DNA from: Acidimicrobiales bacterium
GTDB lineage: Bacteria > Actinomycetota > Acidimicrobiia > Acidimicrobiales > Acidimicrobilacustridaceae
Length of the DNA: 54,971 nt
NCBI GenBank assembly: GCA_025455885.1
Contig: JALOLR010000018.1
Location: forward strand, 1-54,971
Reading direction: 5' to 3'
Of the stretch, positions 1-6,262 are shown piece after piece (position 1 is the stretch's first letter; each line of letters begins with the position of its first letter). A program made the position numbers and the translations under genes. The notes under the pieces were generated by a model. It worked only from the letters and a program-made list of their open reading frames with translations. It searched no databases and was not told where the DNA came from.

Positions 1-507
1 GCGTCCCAGGCGCAGGCGGTCGTTGGCCGCCTTGCGGGTGATGCCGAGGTTGTTCGCTGACCAGTCGGCGGCGTCGCGGGATCCGTCGACGGTGAAGGCT
101 CGGTGGTCGTCGATCAACCGCAGCACCTCGCGTTGTTGGTGCTCCAGCGCCGACAGGCCCCGCTGCAGCCCCTCGGCGGCCGCTCGGAGACCGGCGGCGT
201 CGAGGCGAGCCCATTCGCCGTCGTTGACCCCGAAGTGCGCCCGCACGGTCGACAACAGCGCGTCGACCAGCACCGCCGACCCGGCAGCAGGGCGAGCAGC
301 AGTCGCAGCGCGCACACCGGACGACCGGGCACCGAAGGGTCCGGCACCGGACGACCGGGCACCGGAAGGTGCGGCAGTCGAGCGTCCGGCACCCGAGGGT
401 GCGCCGTTCGAGGGTCCCGGGGTGGACGAACCGGGTGACGACGCCAATGTCTGGTCGGCGGTCGCCGCACCGGCTGGTGTGCTCGTGGTGGCTTCCCCGA
501 CGGCCAT
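1..507 (-). CDS. DUF222/HNH-endonuclease-like protein, C-terminus off the left edge
   Basis: The reverse strand is open from an ATG at 507 to the window edge (169 codons, no stop). Residues from about 80 on read as a DUF222 (13E12-type) helical domain: an alanine-rich helix, then EVLRLIDDHRAFTVDGSRDA and DWSANNLGITRKAANDRL, typical of the region preceding a C-terminal HNH nuclease domain in actinobacterial proteins. That nuclease domain, if present, lies outside the window. The first 70 residues are low complexity (Ser/Gly/Ala/Pro) and contain a decayed 10-residue repeat. The family is usually multicopy and its function is poorly known; some members are linked to mobile DNA. The start is the first ATG after a plausible promoter; a later start after the repeat tract is possible. 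Confidence 0.75.
   Translation of the reverse strand, partial: MAVGEATTSTPAGAATADQTLASSPGSSTPGPSNGAPSGAGRSTAAPSGARSSGAGPFGARSSGVRAATAARPAAGSAVLVDALLSTVRAHFGVNDGEWARLDAAGLRAAAEGLQRGLSALEHQQREVLRLIDDHRAFTVDGSRDAADWSANNLGITRKAANDRLRLGR
315..404. repeat. Three imperfect 30-bp tandem repeats inside the DUF222 gene
   Basis: Units begin at 315, 345 and 375. The first two match closely (CACCGGACGACCGGGCACCG shared), and the third has diverged. The period keeps the reading frame, giving a 10-residue repeat around GARSSGAGPF near the N-terminus. It looks like an expanding or contracting linker rather than a functional element. Confidence 0.7.
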
Positions 508-581
508 CGCCGTGCTCCTCGACCTCGAACGAACGGGCGGGCACCGACTCGAGGAGCGGCCCCGAAAGGGGAAGAACCCGA

Positions 582-610
582 ACTGTAGTACGACGAACGC
601 CAGTTCGCAA
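582..610 (-). promoter_or_regulatory. Candidate sigma-70-type promoter for the DUF222 gene
   Basis: On the reverse strand there is a TTGCGA (-35, 605-610), a 17-base spacer and a TACAGT (-10, 582-587). Each hexamer matches 4 of 6 consensus bases. It lies about 75 bases before the ATG at 507. The sequence around it is less GC-rich than the flanks. Confidence 0.4.
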
Positions 611-707
611 CCCCCACGGGGAAGTTCTCTTCGACCGGCCCGGATCGGGGAACCGGGGGTTCGGCGTCCCATCCACCCGTCGACCCCTCGACCGCTACCC
701 GTCAGCC

Positions 708-777
708 CGACCTCCGACCTCCGACCGCCGACCGCCGACCCCCGACCCCCGACCCCCGACCCCCGACCGCCGACCGG
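708..777. repeat. Heptanucleotide tandem repeat, ten units of CGACCNC
   Basis: Ten consecutive 7-base units run from 708 to 777: two CGACCTC, two CGACCGC, four CGACCCC, one CGACCGC and a terminal CGACCGG. It lies immediately 3' of the B12-regulator gene (stop at 786) and upstream of the DUF222 gene. No gene covers it that I can support. Because the period is 7, it would shift frame if translated. Confidence 0.9.
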
Positions 778-785
778 GCACCGGG

Positions 786-1571
786 TCAGCGGGCGCGGGC
801 GTCGGTGACGAGGTCGGTGAGGGTGGCGCCGGGGCGGCCGACGAGGGTGCGCACGCCGTCGGCCTCGAGGCGGGCGGCGGTGGCGGCGGCGTCGTCGGCG
901 ACCTCGGGCACGGTGACGGTCAGCACGACGAGGTCGACGGGGTGCTCGGCGCCGAAGCGCACGAGCTCGTCGGGGGGCATGTCGGCGCCGAGGTGGTGGA
1001 CGCGCCAGTTGTCCTCGCGCAGGGCGGCGGCGGCCATGGAGGTGGGCAGGGTGTGGGTGTCGCCGGAGAGGGCGGCGACGACGGCGGTGCCGCGCCGGCG
1101 GCCGCGGGGGGTGGGGTGCTGCTCGCCGAGGATGCGGTCGACGATCGCCGCGGCGCGGTGCTCGACCCAGATGGGCAGGCGGCCGTCGTGCCACTCGGTG
1201 CCGATGTGGCGCAGCCCGGGGGCGATGACCTGTTGGATGGCGTCGGTGAGCGGCACGCCGTCGCGCACGAGCCCGTCGACGAGGGAGCGGGCGGTGCGCT
1301 CGTCGCCGTCGAGCAGGGCGGTCTGCATGCGGGCGGCGAGGTCGTCGAAGCCGCGGCGGGGGCGGCGTCGGGGTGGGGGAGCGGGCCGGGTGCGCTCGTC
1401 GGCGAGGCGGGCCACGTCGGCGGGGTCGAGGAGGTAGCGGCCGCCGACCCGACGGGCCGGCAGCGTGCCGGCGCGAACCCACTTGTAGGCGGTCTGGTAG
1501 TGGACGCCGAGCTGCTCGGCGGCGGTGGCCAGGTCGACGGAGTCGCTGTCGCTATCGCTGTCGCCGTCCAC
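786..1571 (-). CDS. CarH-like B12-binding transcriptional regulator
   Basis: A 261-residue cytoplasmic DNA-binding regulator. Residues 13-57 form an excisionase/MerR-type helix-turn-helix (LATAAEQLGVHYQTAYKWVR). After a basic Pro/Arg linker, residues 74-155 are a helical cap with a Trp127-x9-Glu137-His138 motif, the signature of adenosylcobalamin photoreceptors of the CarH type. Residues 162-255 are the B12-binding Rossmann domain, with Asp171-x-His173 as the candidate cobalt ligand; the Gly of the usual DxHxxG is Pro176. In CarH, dark AdoCbl-bound tetramers repress and light releases them; a role in light control of the divergent rhodopsin gene is inference. The N-terminus has an odd Asp-Ser run. 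The GTG start lies 8 bases after a TAGCGT box, suggesting a leaderless mRNA. Confidence 0.85.
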   Translation of the reverse strand: MDGDSDSDSDSVDLATAAEQLGVHYQTAYKWVRAGTLPARRVGGRYLLDPADVARLADERTRPAPPPRRRPRRGFDDLAARMQTALLDGDERTARSLVDGLVRDGVPLTDAIQQVIAPGLRHIGTEWHDGRLPIWVEHRAAAIVDRILGEQHPTPRGRRRGTAVVAALSGDTHTLPTSMAAAALREDNWRVHHLGADMPPDELVRFGAEHPVDLVVLTVTVPEVADDAAATAARLEADGVRTLVGRPGATLTDLVTDARAR

Positions 1572-1579
1572 GACCCCCG

Positions 1580-1585
1580 ACGCTA
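1580..1585 (-). promoter_or_regulatory. Leaderless -10 box for the CarH-like gene
   Basis: TAGCGT on the reverse strand ends 8 bases before the GTG at 1571. No -35 is evident and there is no Shine-Dalgarno, so transcription probably starts at or next to the start codon. Confidence 0.5.
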
Positions 1586-1602
1586 CCGCACCGGCGAATT
1601 GG

Positions 1603-1631
1603 GAACTGAACGGGAATAATTAGAACTAAAC
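1603..1631. promoter_or_regulatory. Direct-repeat operator candidate between regulator and rhodopsin
   Basis: GAACTGAAC (1603-1611) and GAACTAAAC (1623-1631) are near-identical and exactly 20 bases apart, about two helical turns, in an AT-rich island unlike the flanks. A weak promoter toward the rhodopsin (TTGGGA 1599-1604, 16-base spacer, TAGAAC 1621-1626) would be covered by both copies. CarH proteins are known to bind spaced direct repeats head to tail. The link to the neighbouring regulator is inference. Confidence 0.45.
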
Positions 1632-1678
1632 AATGCTGAAACGGTGTGGCAACCCGAAATGCTCCCAAGGAGATGCTC

Positions 1679-2476
1679 ATGCCACTCGAACTCAGCCAGG
1701 GTCAGTACGACCTGGTCTACAACGCCTTCTCGTTCACCATCGCGGCGATGGGTGCATCGCTGCTGCTGTTCCTCCTGATGCGCAACCAGGTCCACGTGAC
1801 CTACCGGATCGCCGTCACGATCTCCACGCTCGTGGTGGCCATCGCCCTGTACCACTACCTGCGGATCTTCAACTCGTGGGCCGACGCCTTCACGTTCACC
1901 GACGGCCGGTTCGTCCAGGACGGCCCGCCGTTCAACGAGGGCTACCGCTACGTCGACTGGCTCCTCACGGTGCCGCTGCTGCTGGCGGAGCTGGTGCTCG
2001 TGCTGAAGCTGGCCAAGGACACGACCCGCAGCCTCATCATCCGCCTCACGGTGGCGGCGGTGCTGATGATCGGCCTCGGCTACCCGGGCGAGATCGCGGC
2101 GGCGGATTCGGCCACCCGCACGGTGTTCGGGATCCTGTCGACGATCCCGTTCCTCTATATCCTCTACGTGCTGTTCGTGGAGCTCGGTCGGTCGCTCGAC
2201 CGCCAGAGCCCGCGGGTGCGCAAGCTGGTGGACGCCCTGCGCTACATCGTGCTCATCACCTGGGGTGTGTACCCGCTGGCCTACATCGCCCCGTCGGTGA
2301 TCAGCGACGAGGCCACCGCCGAGGTGGTGCGCCAGGTCGGCTACTCCGTCGCCGACGTGCTGGCCAAGCCGCTGTTCGGGATCCTCATCCTGTCCATCGC
2401 CCTGACGAAGTCCCGTGCCGACGACGAGCTGGTGGCCGAAGGGCTGCCCCGTGCGTCCGAGGTCGACAGGGTCTGA
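1679..2476 (+). CDS. Xanthorhodopsin-clade light-driven proton pump
   Basis: A 265-residue seven-helix retinal protein of the inner membrane. The Schiff-base lysine is Lys230 with Asp226 four residues before it (GYSVADVLAK). Helix C reads RYVDWLLTVPLLLAELV, giving the outward-pump triad Asp93, Thr97, Glu104 (DTE, proteorhodopsin/xanthorhodopsin type); Leu101 at the tuning position suggests green absorption. His59 lies 34 residues before Asp93, the xanthorhodopsin spacing with a long BC loop. Gly151 in FGILSTIPF occupies the place of the xanthorhodopsin glycine that opens the retinal pocket to a carotenoid antenna (Trp138 in bacteriorhodopsin). The ATG at 1679 is chosen because AAGGAG at 1667-1672 sits six bases upstream; the frame is open to a GTG at 1646. 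No retinal or carotenoid synthesis gene is in the window. Confidence 0.95.
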   Translation: MPLELSQGQYDLVYNAFSFTIAAMGASLLLFLLMRNQVHVTYRIAVTISTLVVAIALYHYLRIFNSWADAFTFTDGRFVQDGPPFNEGYRYVDWLLTVPLLLAELVLVLKLAKDTTRSLIIRLTVAAVLMIGLGYPGEIAAADSATRTVFGILSTIPFLYILYVLFVELGRSLDRQSPRVRKLVDALRYIVLITWGVYPLAYIAPSVISDEATAEVVRQVGYSVADVLAKPLFGILILSIALTKSRADDELVAEGLPRASEVDRV

Positions 2477-2490
2477 CGGTCCCCCCGGTG

Positions 2491-2526
2491 CGGCCCCGGT
2501 CCGGTCCGTTCGCCGGACCGGGGCCG
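2491..2526 (+). terminator. Strong hairpin after the rhodopsin gene
   Basis: CGGCCCCGGTCCGG (2491-2504) pairs perfectly with CCGGACCGGGGCCG (2513-2526) around an 8-base loop. There is no T-tract, as is common in high-GC actinobacteria. It begins 14 bases after the rhodopsin stop, so the next gene is probably transcribed separately or attenuated. Confidence 0.7.
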
Positions 2527-2623
2527 TGCACCCGCCCCATCGGCCCGCCCGGGTGCTCCCGGGCCGGCCGTCCCCTCCTCCCCGGCTCGTCACCGAGCCG
2601 CCCTTCCCGATCGGAGCCCACCG

Positions 2624-3109
2624 ATGAACGTCACCCAGCTCGTCCCCACCTCGCCGCTCGACCGTCCGTACCCCGAGCTCGAGGGCCGCCCGTTCTTCGC
2701 CGAGACGTGCACGTTGCTGCGTTGCGTGCGCGACCACGACTTCGAGACGCTCGCTGCGTTGTGTGACGACGACTTCGGGATCGTGGACGTCGATCCGTCC
2801 GGCGGGTCGGTGGCGGTGCGTTCCCGTGACGAGTGGGAGGGGTGGTTCGGTGACCTCTTCGCCACCCTCACCGCGCTCGACGCCGACACCGACAGCGAGA
2901 TCCTGGCCTATGACGCCACGATCGCCGACGACCTCGGGTTCTCGGTGCTCGAGTTCCGCCAGACCCTCACCGCGGCTGGTCTCACGGCGACGTTCGACTG
3001 CATCGCCACGATCGTGTGGAAGTCGACGCCCGACGGCTGGCGCGAGGCCCGTTGGCACGCGTCGGTGCTGAGCGCTGACGTCCCTGAGGGCCTGCGGGCG
3101 GCGAGCTGA
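2624..3109 (+). CDS. NTF2-like (SnoaL/DUF4440-type) protein
   Basis: A 161-residue soluble protein with the cone-shaped NTF2-like fold pattern: an N-terminal helix with repeated acidic residues (TLLRCVRDHDFETLAALCDD), a strand with an aromatic/acid motif, a central DEWEGWFGDLF segment and four C-terminal strands ending in WREARWHASVL. Members range from small-molecule isomerases to ligand-binding accessory proteins, and the catalytic role cannot be told from sequence. The ATG follows GGAG by eight bases. It shares strand with the rhodopsin but is separated by a hairpin, so a functional link is unproven. Confidence 0.7.
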   Translation: MNVTQLVPTSPLDRPYPELEGRPFFAETCTLLRCVRDHDFETLAALCDDDFGIVDVDPSGGSVAVRSRDEWEGWFGDLFATLTALDADTDSEILAYDATIADDLGFSVLEFRQTLTAAGLTATFDCIATIVWKSTPDGWREARWHASVLSADVPEGLRAAS

Positions 3110-3184
3110 CCAACCCGGCGCCCCGGCCGGCCCGCCTCCGCTCCCGGGCGATGCCGGCCGTGGCGCCGCAGGTGGTTCGCCAGC

Positions 3185-3201
3185 TCACGACCAGGTCGTG
3201 A
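3185..3201. terminator. Bidirectional hairpin between convergent genes
   Basis: TCACGAC, a CAG loop and GTCGTGA form a perfect 7-bp stem. It sits between the end of the NTF2-like gene (3109) and the stop of the oppositely directed DUF3253 gene (3207). Confidence 0.5.
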
Positions 3202-3206
3202 TCAGA

Positions 3207-3578
3207 TCAGGGGCGGGTCCGACGGACCCGGATGGGGCCCTTGGCGGTGGAGGGGTCGACGACCTTGCCGCCCTGGGTGATCTGGACCTCGCCGGCGGCG
3301 ACGAGGCGGCGGGCGGCGGAGCGGGCCGGTTCCATGAGGTCGTGCCACCCGTCGGGGTCGACGGCGCGGGCGGCCTCGCTGGGGCAGATGGTGGCGGTGG
3401 CCGCGCGCTGGTCGAGCAGCGTGCGGATGGCCTCTTCGAGGGCGGTGTCCACGGGCCGGACCCGCCGCCGCCGGCACCGCTCGGAGCAGTACCGACGCTC
3501 GTCCCAGTCCGCCGCCCACGCCTTGCGCCAGGTCATCGTCCGCCCACACGAGGCGCACGTCTTGGGCTCGGGGGTCAT
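3207..3578 (-). CDS. DUF2256-DUF3253 domain protein
   Basis: A 123-residue protein. Residues 6-40 carry a compact Cys pattern, Cys8-x2-Cys11 and Cys31-x3-Cys35, around TMTWRKAWAADWDERRYC, matching the DUF2256 zinc-ribbon-like module. Residues 45-115 match DUF3253, a small winged-helix-like domain (ALEEAIRTLLDQRAATATIC, DLMEPARSAARRLVAAGEVQ). No catalytic function is known to me. Its ATG overlaps the stop of the upstream photolyase-like gene in an ATGA, so the two are probably translationally coupled. DUF2256 genes are often neighbours of cryptochrome/photolyase genes in other bacteria, which supports a shared role. Confidence 0.8.
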   Translation of the reverse strand: MTPEPKTCASCGRTMTWRKAWAADWDERRYCSERCRRRRVRPVDTALEEAIRTLLDQRAATATICPSEAARAVDPDGWHDLMEPARSAARRLVAAGEVQITQGGKVVDPSTAKGPIRVRRTRP

Positions 3579-4843
3579 GACGGGAGCCGGATCTGGTGGC
3601 GCCAGGCGCTGAAGGAGGCCAGCGACCCGGAGGGCGGGCGGACCAGCCACGGCCACGGGTGGGTCTCGACGACGTCCAGTCGTCGTGCCCGGGTGCGGAA
3701 GCCCGGCACGGGGGCGTGGGTGACGGCGAGGCGACGTCCGGCGAGCACGGCGACGGGGTCGCCGACGGCGACGGTCAGGTCGCGGGTGGTGCCGAGCTCG
3801 GCGAGGGTCTCGACGAGGAACACCAGCCGCTTGGACGACAGGCGCAGCCGGGCCAGCAGCGGCTCGTCGAACACGAAGACGACCGGGAGGGCGGGGTGGG
3901 CGGCGAGGGCGGGGTCGTCGTTCCCCAGCGATTCGGCGGTGAGCCACACCGTGTCGGCGACTCCGGTGGTCTCGACGGTGTCGGGACCGGCGGTGAACCC
4001 GGGGCGGGGGTCGGCACGCAGGGCGGCGGGGCGGTCGACGGCCCGGTGGGCCGGGGGATCGGGCCACTCCTGGATCGGGCAGCGGTCACGGTGCGGGCAC
4101 TGCCCGCAGAGCCCGGGGGCCCGCCGCTCGACCTGGCTGCGGGAGAACCCGTAGGGCTTCGACGAGCCGATGCCGGTCGTCCACTGCCAGCCGAGGCGGT
4201 TGGCGGCGCGTGACCCGTCGAGCAGGTGGGCGAAGAAGCGGTCCTCGCCGTCGCGCCACGGTGCGCCGTGGCGGACCGACCAGTGGCTGGCCATCCACAT
4301 GCGGGTCTGGTTGACCAGCCAGCCCCGGGTGTGGAGCTCGTCCATCACCATGGCCACGCAGGCCAGGTCGGTGTCCCACGGGTCGGTGCTCTGGCGTGCC
4401 GCCGTCTCGGTCGACGCGCCGGGTGCGGGCGGGGTGAGGTCGCGGCGCAATGCCCGGCCGGTGCGGGGGCCGAGGCGGGCGTAGAGGTGGCGGCCGTACT
4501 CCTGCCAGAGCAGCTCGTCGCGGAACTTGGCGACGTCTCGGGCCGGACCGCCGGCCACGTGGTCCCACACGTCGCGCAGGCCGAGGAGGCCGTGGCGGAT
4601 GTAGGGGGAGAGCTGCGACGCGCCCCGGGCGGAGGCGGGGGCGACCTGGTTGCGTCGTGCCGCGTACCCGGTGACGTCGAACGCGGCGAGGGCGGCGTCG
4701 GCGGCGGCCTGCCCGCCCCGGAACCCGACCGCACCCCGCACGTCGTCGCACACGAGGTGGCGGAGATGGCGCGCGACGAACGGCACCGCGGTGTCCTCAC
4801 CGGTGGCGGGGGCCGGCACACCCGTCGAGATGTCCGCGGCCAT
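3575..4843 (-). CDS. Cryptochrome/photolyase-like FAD protein with permuted domain order
   Basis: A 422-residue protein. Residues 20-245 are the helical FAD-binding domain of the photolyase/cryptochrome family: SQLSPYIRHG at 77-84, DELLWQEYGRHLY at 109-121, WLVNQTRMWMASHW at 175-188 and NRLGWQWTTGIG at 215-226. A Cys246-x2-Cys249-x5-Cys255 cluster follows. Residues 296-400 look like the alpha/beta photolyase domain (VWLTAESLGNDDPAL, VVFVFDEPLLARL, KRLVFLVETLAEL, AVGDPVAVL), which in canonical photolyases lies at the N-terminus. The order is therefore reversed, as in a circular permutation. It may be a repair enzyme, a photoreceptor or neither. The ATG at 4843 is the first in frame after unlike coding sequence; no clear Shine-Dalgarno precedes it. 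Confidence 0.85.
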   Translation of the reverse strand: MAADISTGVPAPATGEDTAVPFVARHLRHLVCDDVRGAVGFRGGQAAADAALAAFDVTGYAARRNQVAPASARGASQLSPYIRHGLLGLRDVWDHVAGGPARDVAKFRDELLWQEYGRHLYARLGPRTGRALRRDLTPPAPGASTETAARQSTDPWDTDLACVAMVMDELHTRGWLVNQTRMWMASHWSVRHGAPWRDGEDRFFAHLLDGSRAANRLGWQWTTGIGSSKPYGFSRSQVERRAPGLCGQCPHRDRCPIQEWPDPPAHRAVDRPAALRADPRPGFTAGPDTVETTGVADTVWLTAESLGNDDPALAAHPALPVVFVFDEPLLARLRLSSKRLVFLVETLAELGTTRDLTVAVGDPVAVLAGRRLAVTHAPVPGFRTRARRLDVVETHPWPWLVRPPSGSLASFSAWRHQIRLPS

Positions 4844-5188
4844 GAGATGGAGTGTTCCCGACCGCCAGCCGGTCGGCCGAGTCGTGGCCGCGGTGCCGTC
4901 GGGGTCGCGGCGGCGTCGCGAACCCGGCCCGCCGTATGGCGCGTGCCGGCAGGTGATGCTGGAGCTCGCCCCTGACGCCGTGGTCGACTTCGAGGGTCCT
5001 GGGGAGCGGGTCCGGCGAACCGTCCGAGAGCTGGTTCCCGGTCCGTTCTCGCCGGCAGTGCTCGATCCGCGGGAGATGCTCCACCAGCTCCACGTGGGGC
5101 GTGGGCCTCGACTCCGGCTGGCCTTCGGTGTCGGCTGTCTGAGCCCGAACGCCGAGCCACAACCGACACCCTCACTAGCGTCCCGGCC
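4844..5188. other. 345-bp stretch with no supported gene
   Basis: No recognisable gene or RNA. One forward frame is open from an ATG at 4956 to a TGA at 5190-5192, overlapping the next gene's ATG as ATGA; its 78-residue product (MLELAPDAVVDFEGPGERVR at the start) has plausible codon use at first but noncoding-like codons at the end and resembles nothing I know. It could be a small orphan gene or a decayed remnant. The last bases contain the TAGCGT box used by the gene at 5189. Confidence 0.3.
5176..5181 (+). promoter_or_regulatory. Leaderless -10 box for the DUF1214 gene
   Basis: TAGCGT ends 7 bases before the ATG at 5189, with no Shine-Dalgarno between. Confidence 0.5.
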
Positions 5189-6262
5189 ATGACCATGGAC
5201 GACGCGTGGGCCCAGCTGGCCGCAGCGGTGGCGTTCGCCGTCGAGCGGATCGAGCACGACCCTGACCCGCTGAACGAGCGGGAGGCGGCCGACGGGCACC
5301 AGTACGTGATGCGCATCCTCACCGCGGTCAGCGAGAGCTCGCTGCTGACCTTCGACCCCGAGCGGCCGGCGTTCCTGCCCATGCTCGAGTCGGTCCGCCA
5401 CCTCGGTGCCGCCGGGCCCGACATCGACTACGACGTCGCCCTGGTCCTGCCCGACACCCCCTACCGGGTGACCGGCACCCGTGGCGGGGCCACGTTCGTC
5501 GGCATCACCGTCTACGGCACCACCACCGACACCGGCGCGGTCCGCATCGTGGACTCCGTCGACGTCGACGACCTCGCCGCCCCCGACGGCACCTTCACCT
5601 ACGAGCTCTCCCACCCCGACGCCGCCCGGGTCATCGTGCGCCAGTACTTCCACGACCGCGCCACCCAGGCCCGCGGCCACTGGACCATCGACCCCGTCCA
5701 CCCGACCGCATCCGCCGAGGCGACCCGGCCCGCGCCCGCCCCCGTGCGGCCCACCGTCGTCGGCGTCGAGGCCCGGGTGGCCAACGCAGCCCGGTCGATC
5801 CGTTGGAACGCCCAGCTCAACCGGCTGTGGACCCCCGAACGCCGGGCCACCCCCAACACGTTCGTGCGCCAGACCCCCGACGACATCGCCGCCGCCATCC
5901 CCAACCCCGACGTCATGTACTCCTTCACCTGGTGGCACGTCCCCGCCGGCCAGGCCCTCGTCGTCGAGCTCACCCCACCAGCCACCGACTACTGGGCGCT
6001 GCAGGTGTGCGACCGCTGGTTCCAGTGCTTCCCCGACCGCCGCACCAACCTCAACGACCGCCAGGTCGTCCCCGAGGCCGACGGATCGGTCCGCCTCGTC
6101 CTCGCCGACGGCGACCCCGGCCACCCCAACTGGCTCGACACCAGCGGCCACCACGTCGGCACCATGTTCTTCCGCTGGCTCCACGCCGACCCCGCCGACC
6201 AACCCCGCTGCCGCCTCGTCCCGACGGCCGACGTCCCCGCCCTCGCCCGAACGTTTCCCTAG
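5189..6262 (+). CDS. DUF1214 domain protein
   Basis: A 357-residue protein without a signal peptide. The C-terminal third matches DUF1214 (YSFTWWHVPAGQALVVELTP, YWALQVCDRWFQC, PNWLDTSGHHVGTMFFRW), and the middle carries a beta-rich segment of the type paired with it (YRVTGTRGGATFVGITVYGT). DUF1254/DUF1214 proteins are widespread in actinobacteria and often associated with lipid or steroid catabolism loci, but no reaction is established. A second ATG two codons downstream is possible; the first lies 7 bases after a -10-like box. It converges on the Fic gene: both stops are read from the same CTAG at 6259-6262, so no room is left for a terminator. Confidence 0.8.
   Translation: MTMDDAWAQLAAAVAFAVERIEHDPDPLNEREAADGHQYVMRILTAVSESSLLTFDPERPAFLPMLESVRHLGAAGPDIDYDVALVLPDTPYRVTGTRGGATFVGITVYGTTTDTGAVRIVDSVDVDDLAAPDGTFTYELSHPDAARVIVRQYFHDRATQARGHWTIDPVHPTASAEATRPAPAPVRPTVVGVEARVANAARSIRWNAQLNRLWTPERRATPNTFVRQTPDDIAAAIPNPDVMYSFTWWHVPAGQALVVELTPPATDYWALQVCDRWFQCFPDRRTNLNDRQVVPEADGSVRLVLADGDPGHPNWLDTSGHHVGTMFFRWLHADPADQPRCRLVPTADVPALARTFP

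Noticed and set aside
1541-1570. Asp-Ser codon repeat at the start of the CarH-like gene as a phase-variation switch
   Set aside because: The period is 6 and stays in frame, so length change would not turn the gene off.
1603-1631. GAAC-containing repeats read as a LexA (SOS) box
   Set aside because: The actinobacterial LexA site is an inverted GAAC-N4-GTTC; here the GAACs are direct repeats 20 bases apart.
6259-6262. Stop codons of two convergent genes within one CTAG
   Set aside because: CTAG is its own reverse complement, so convergent TAG stops overlapping there need no special explanation.
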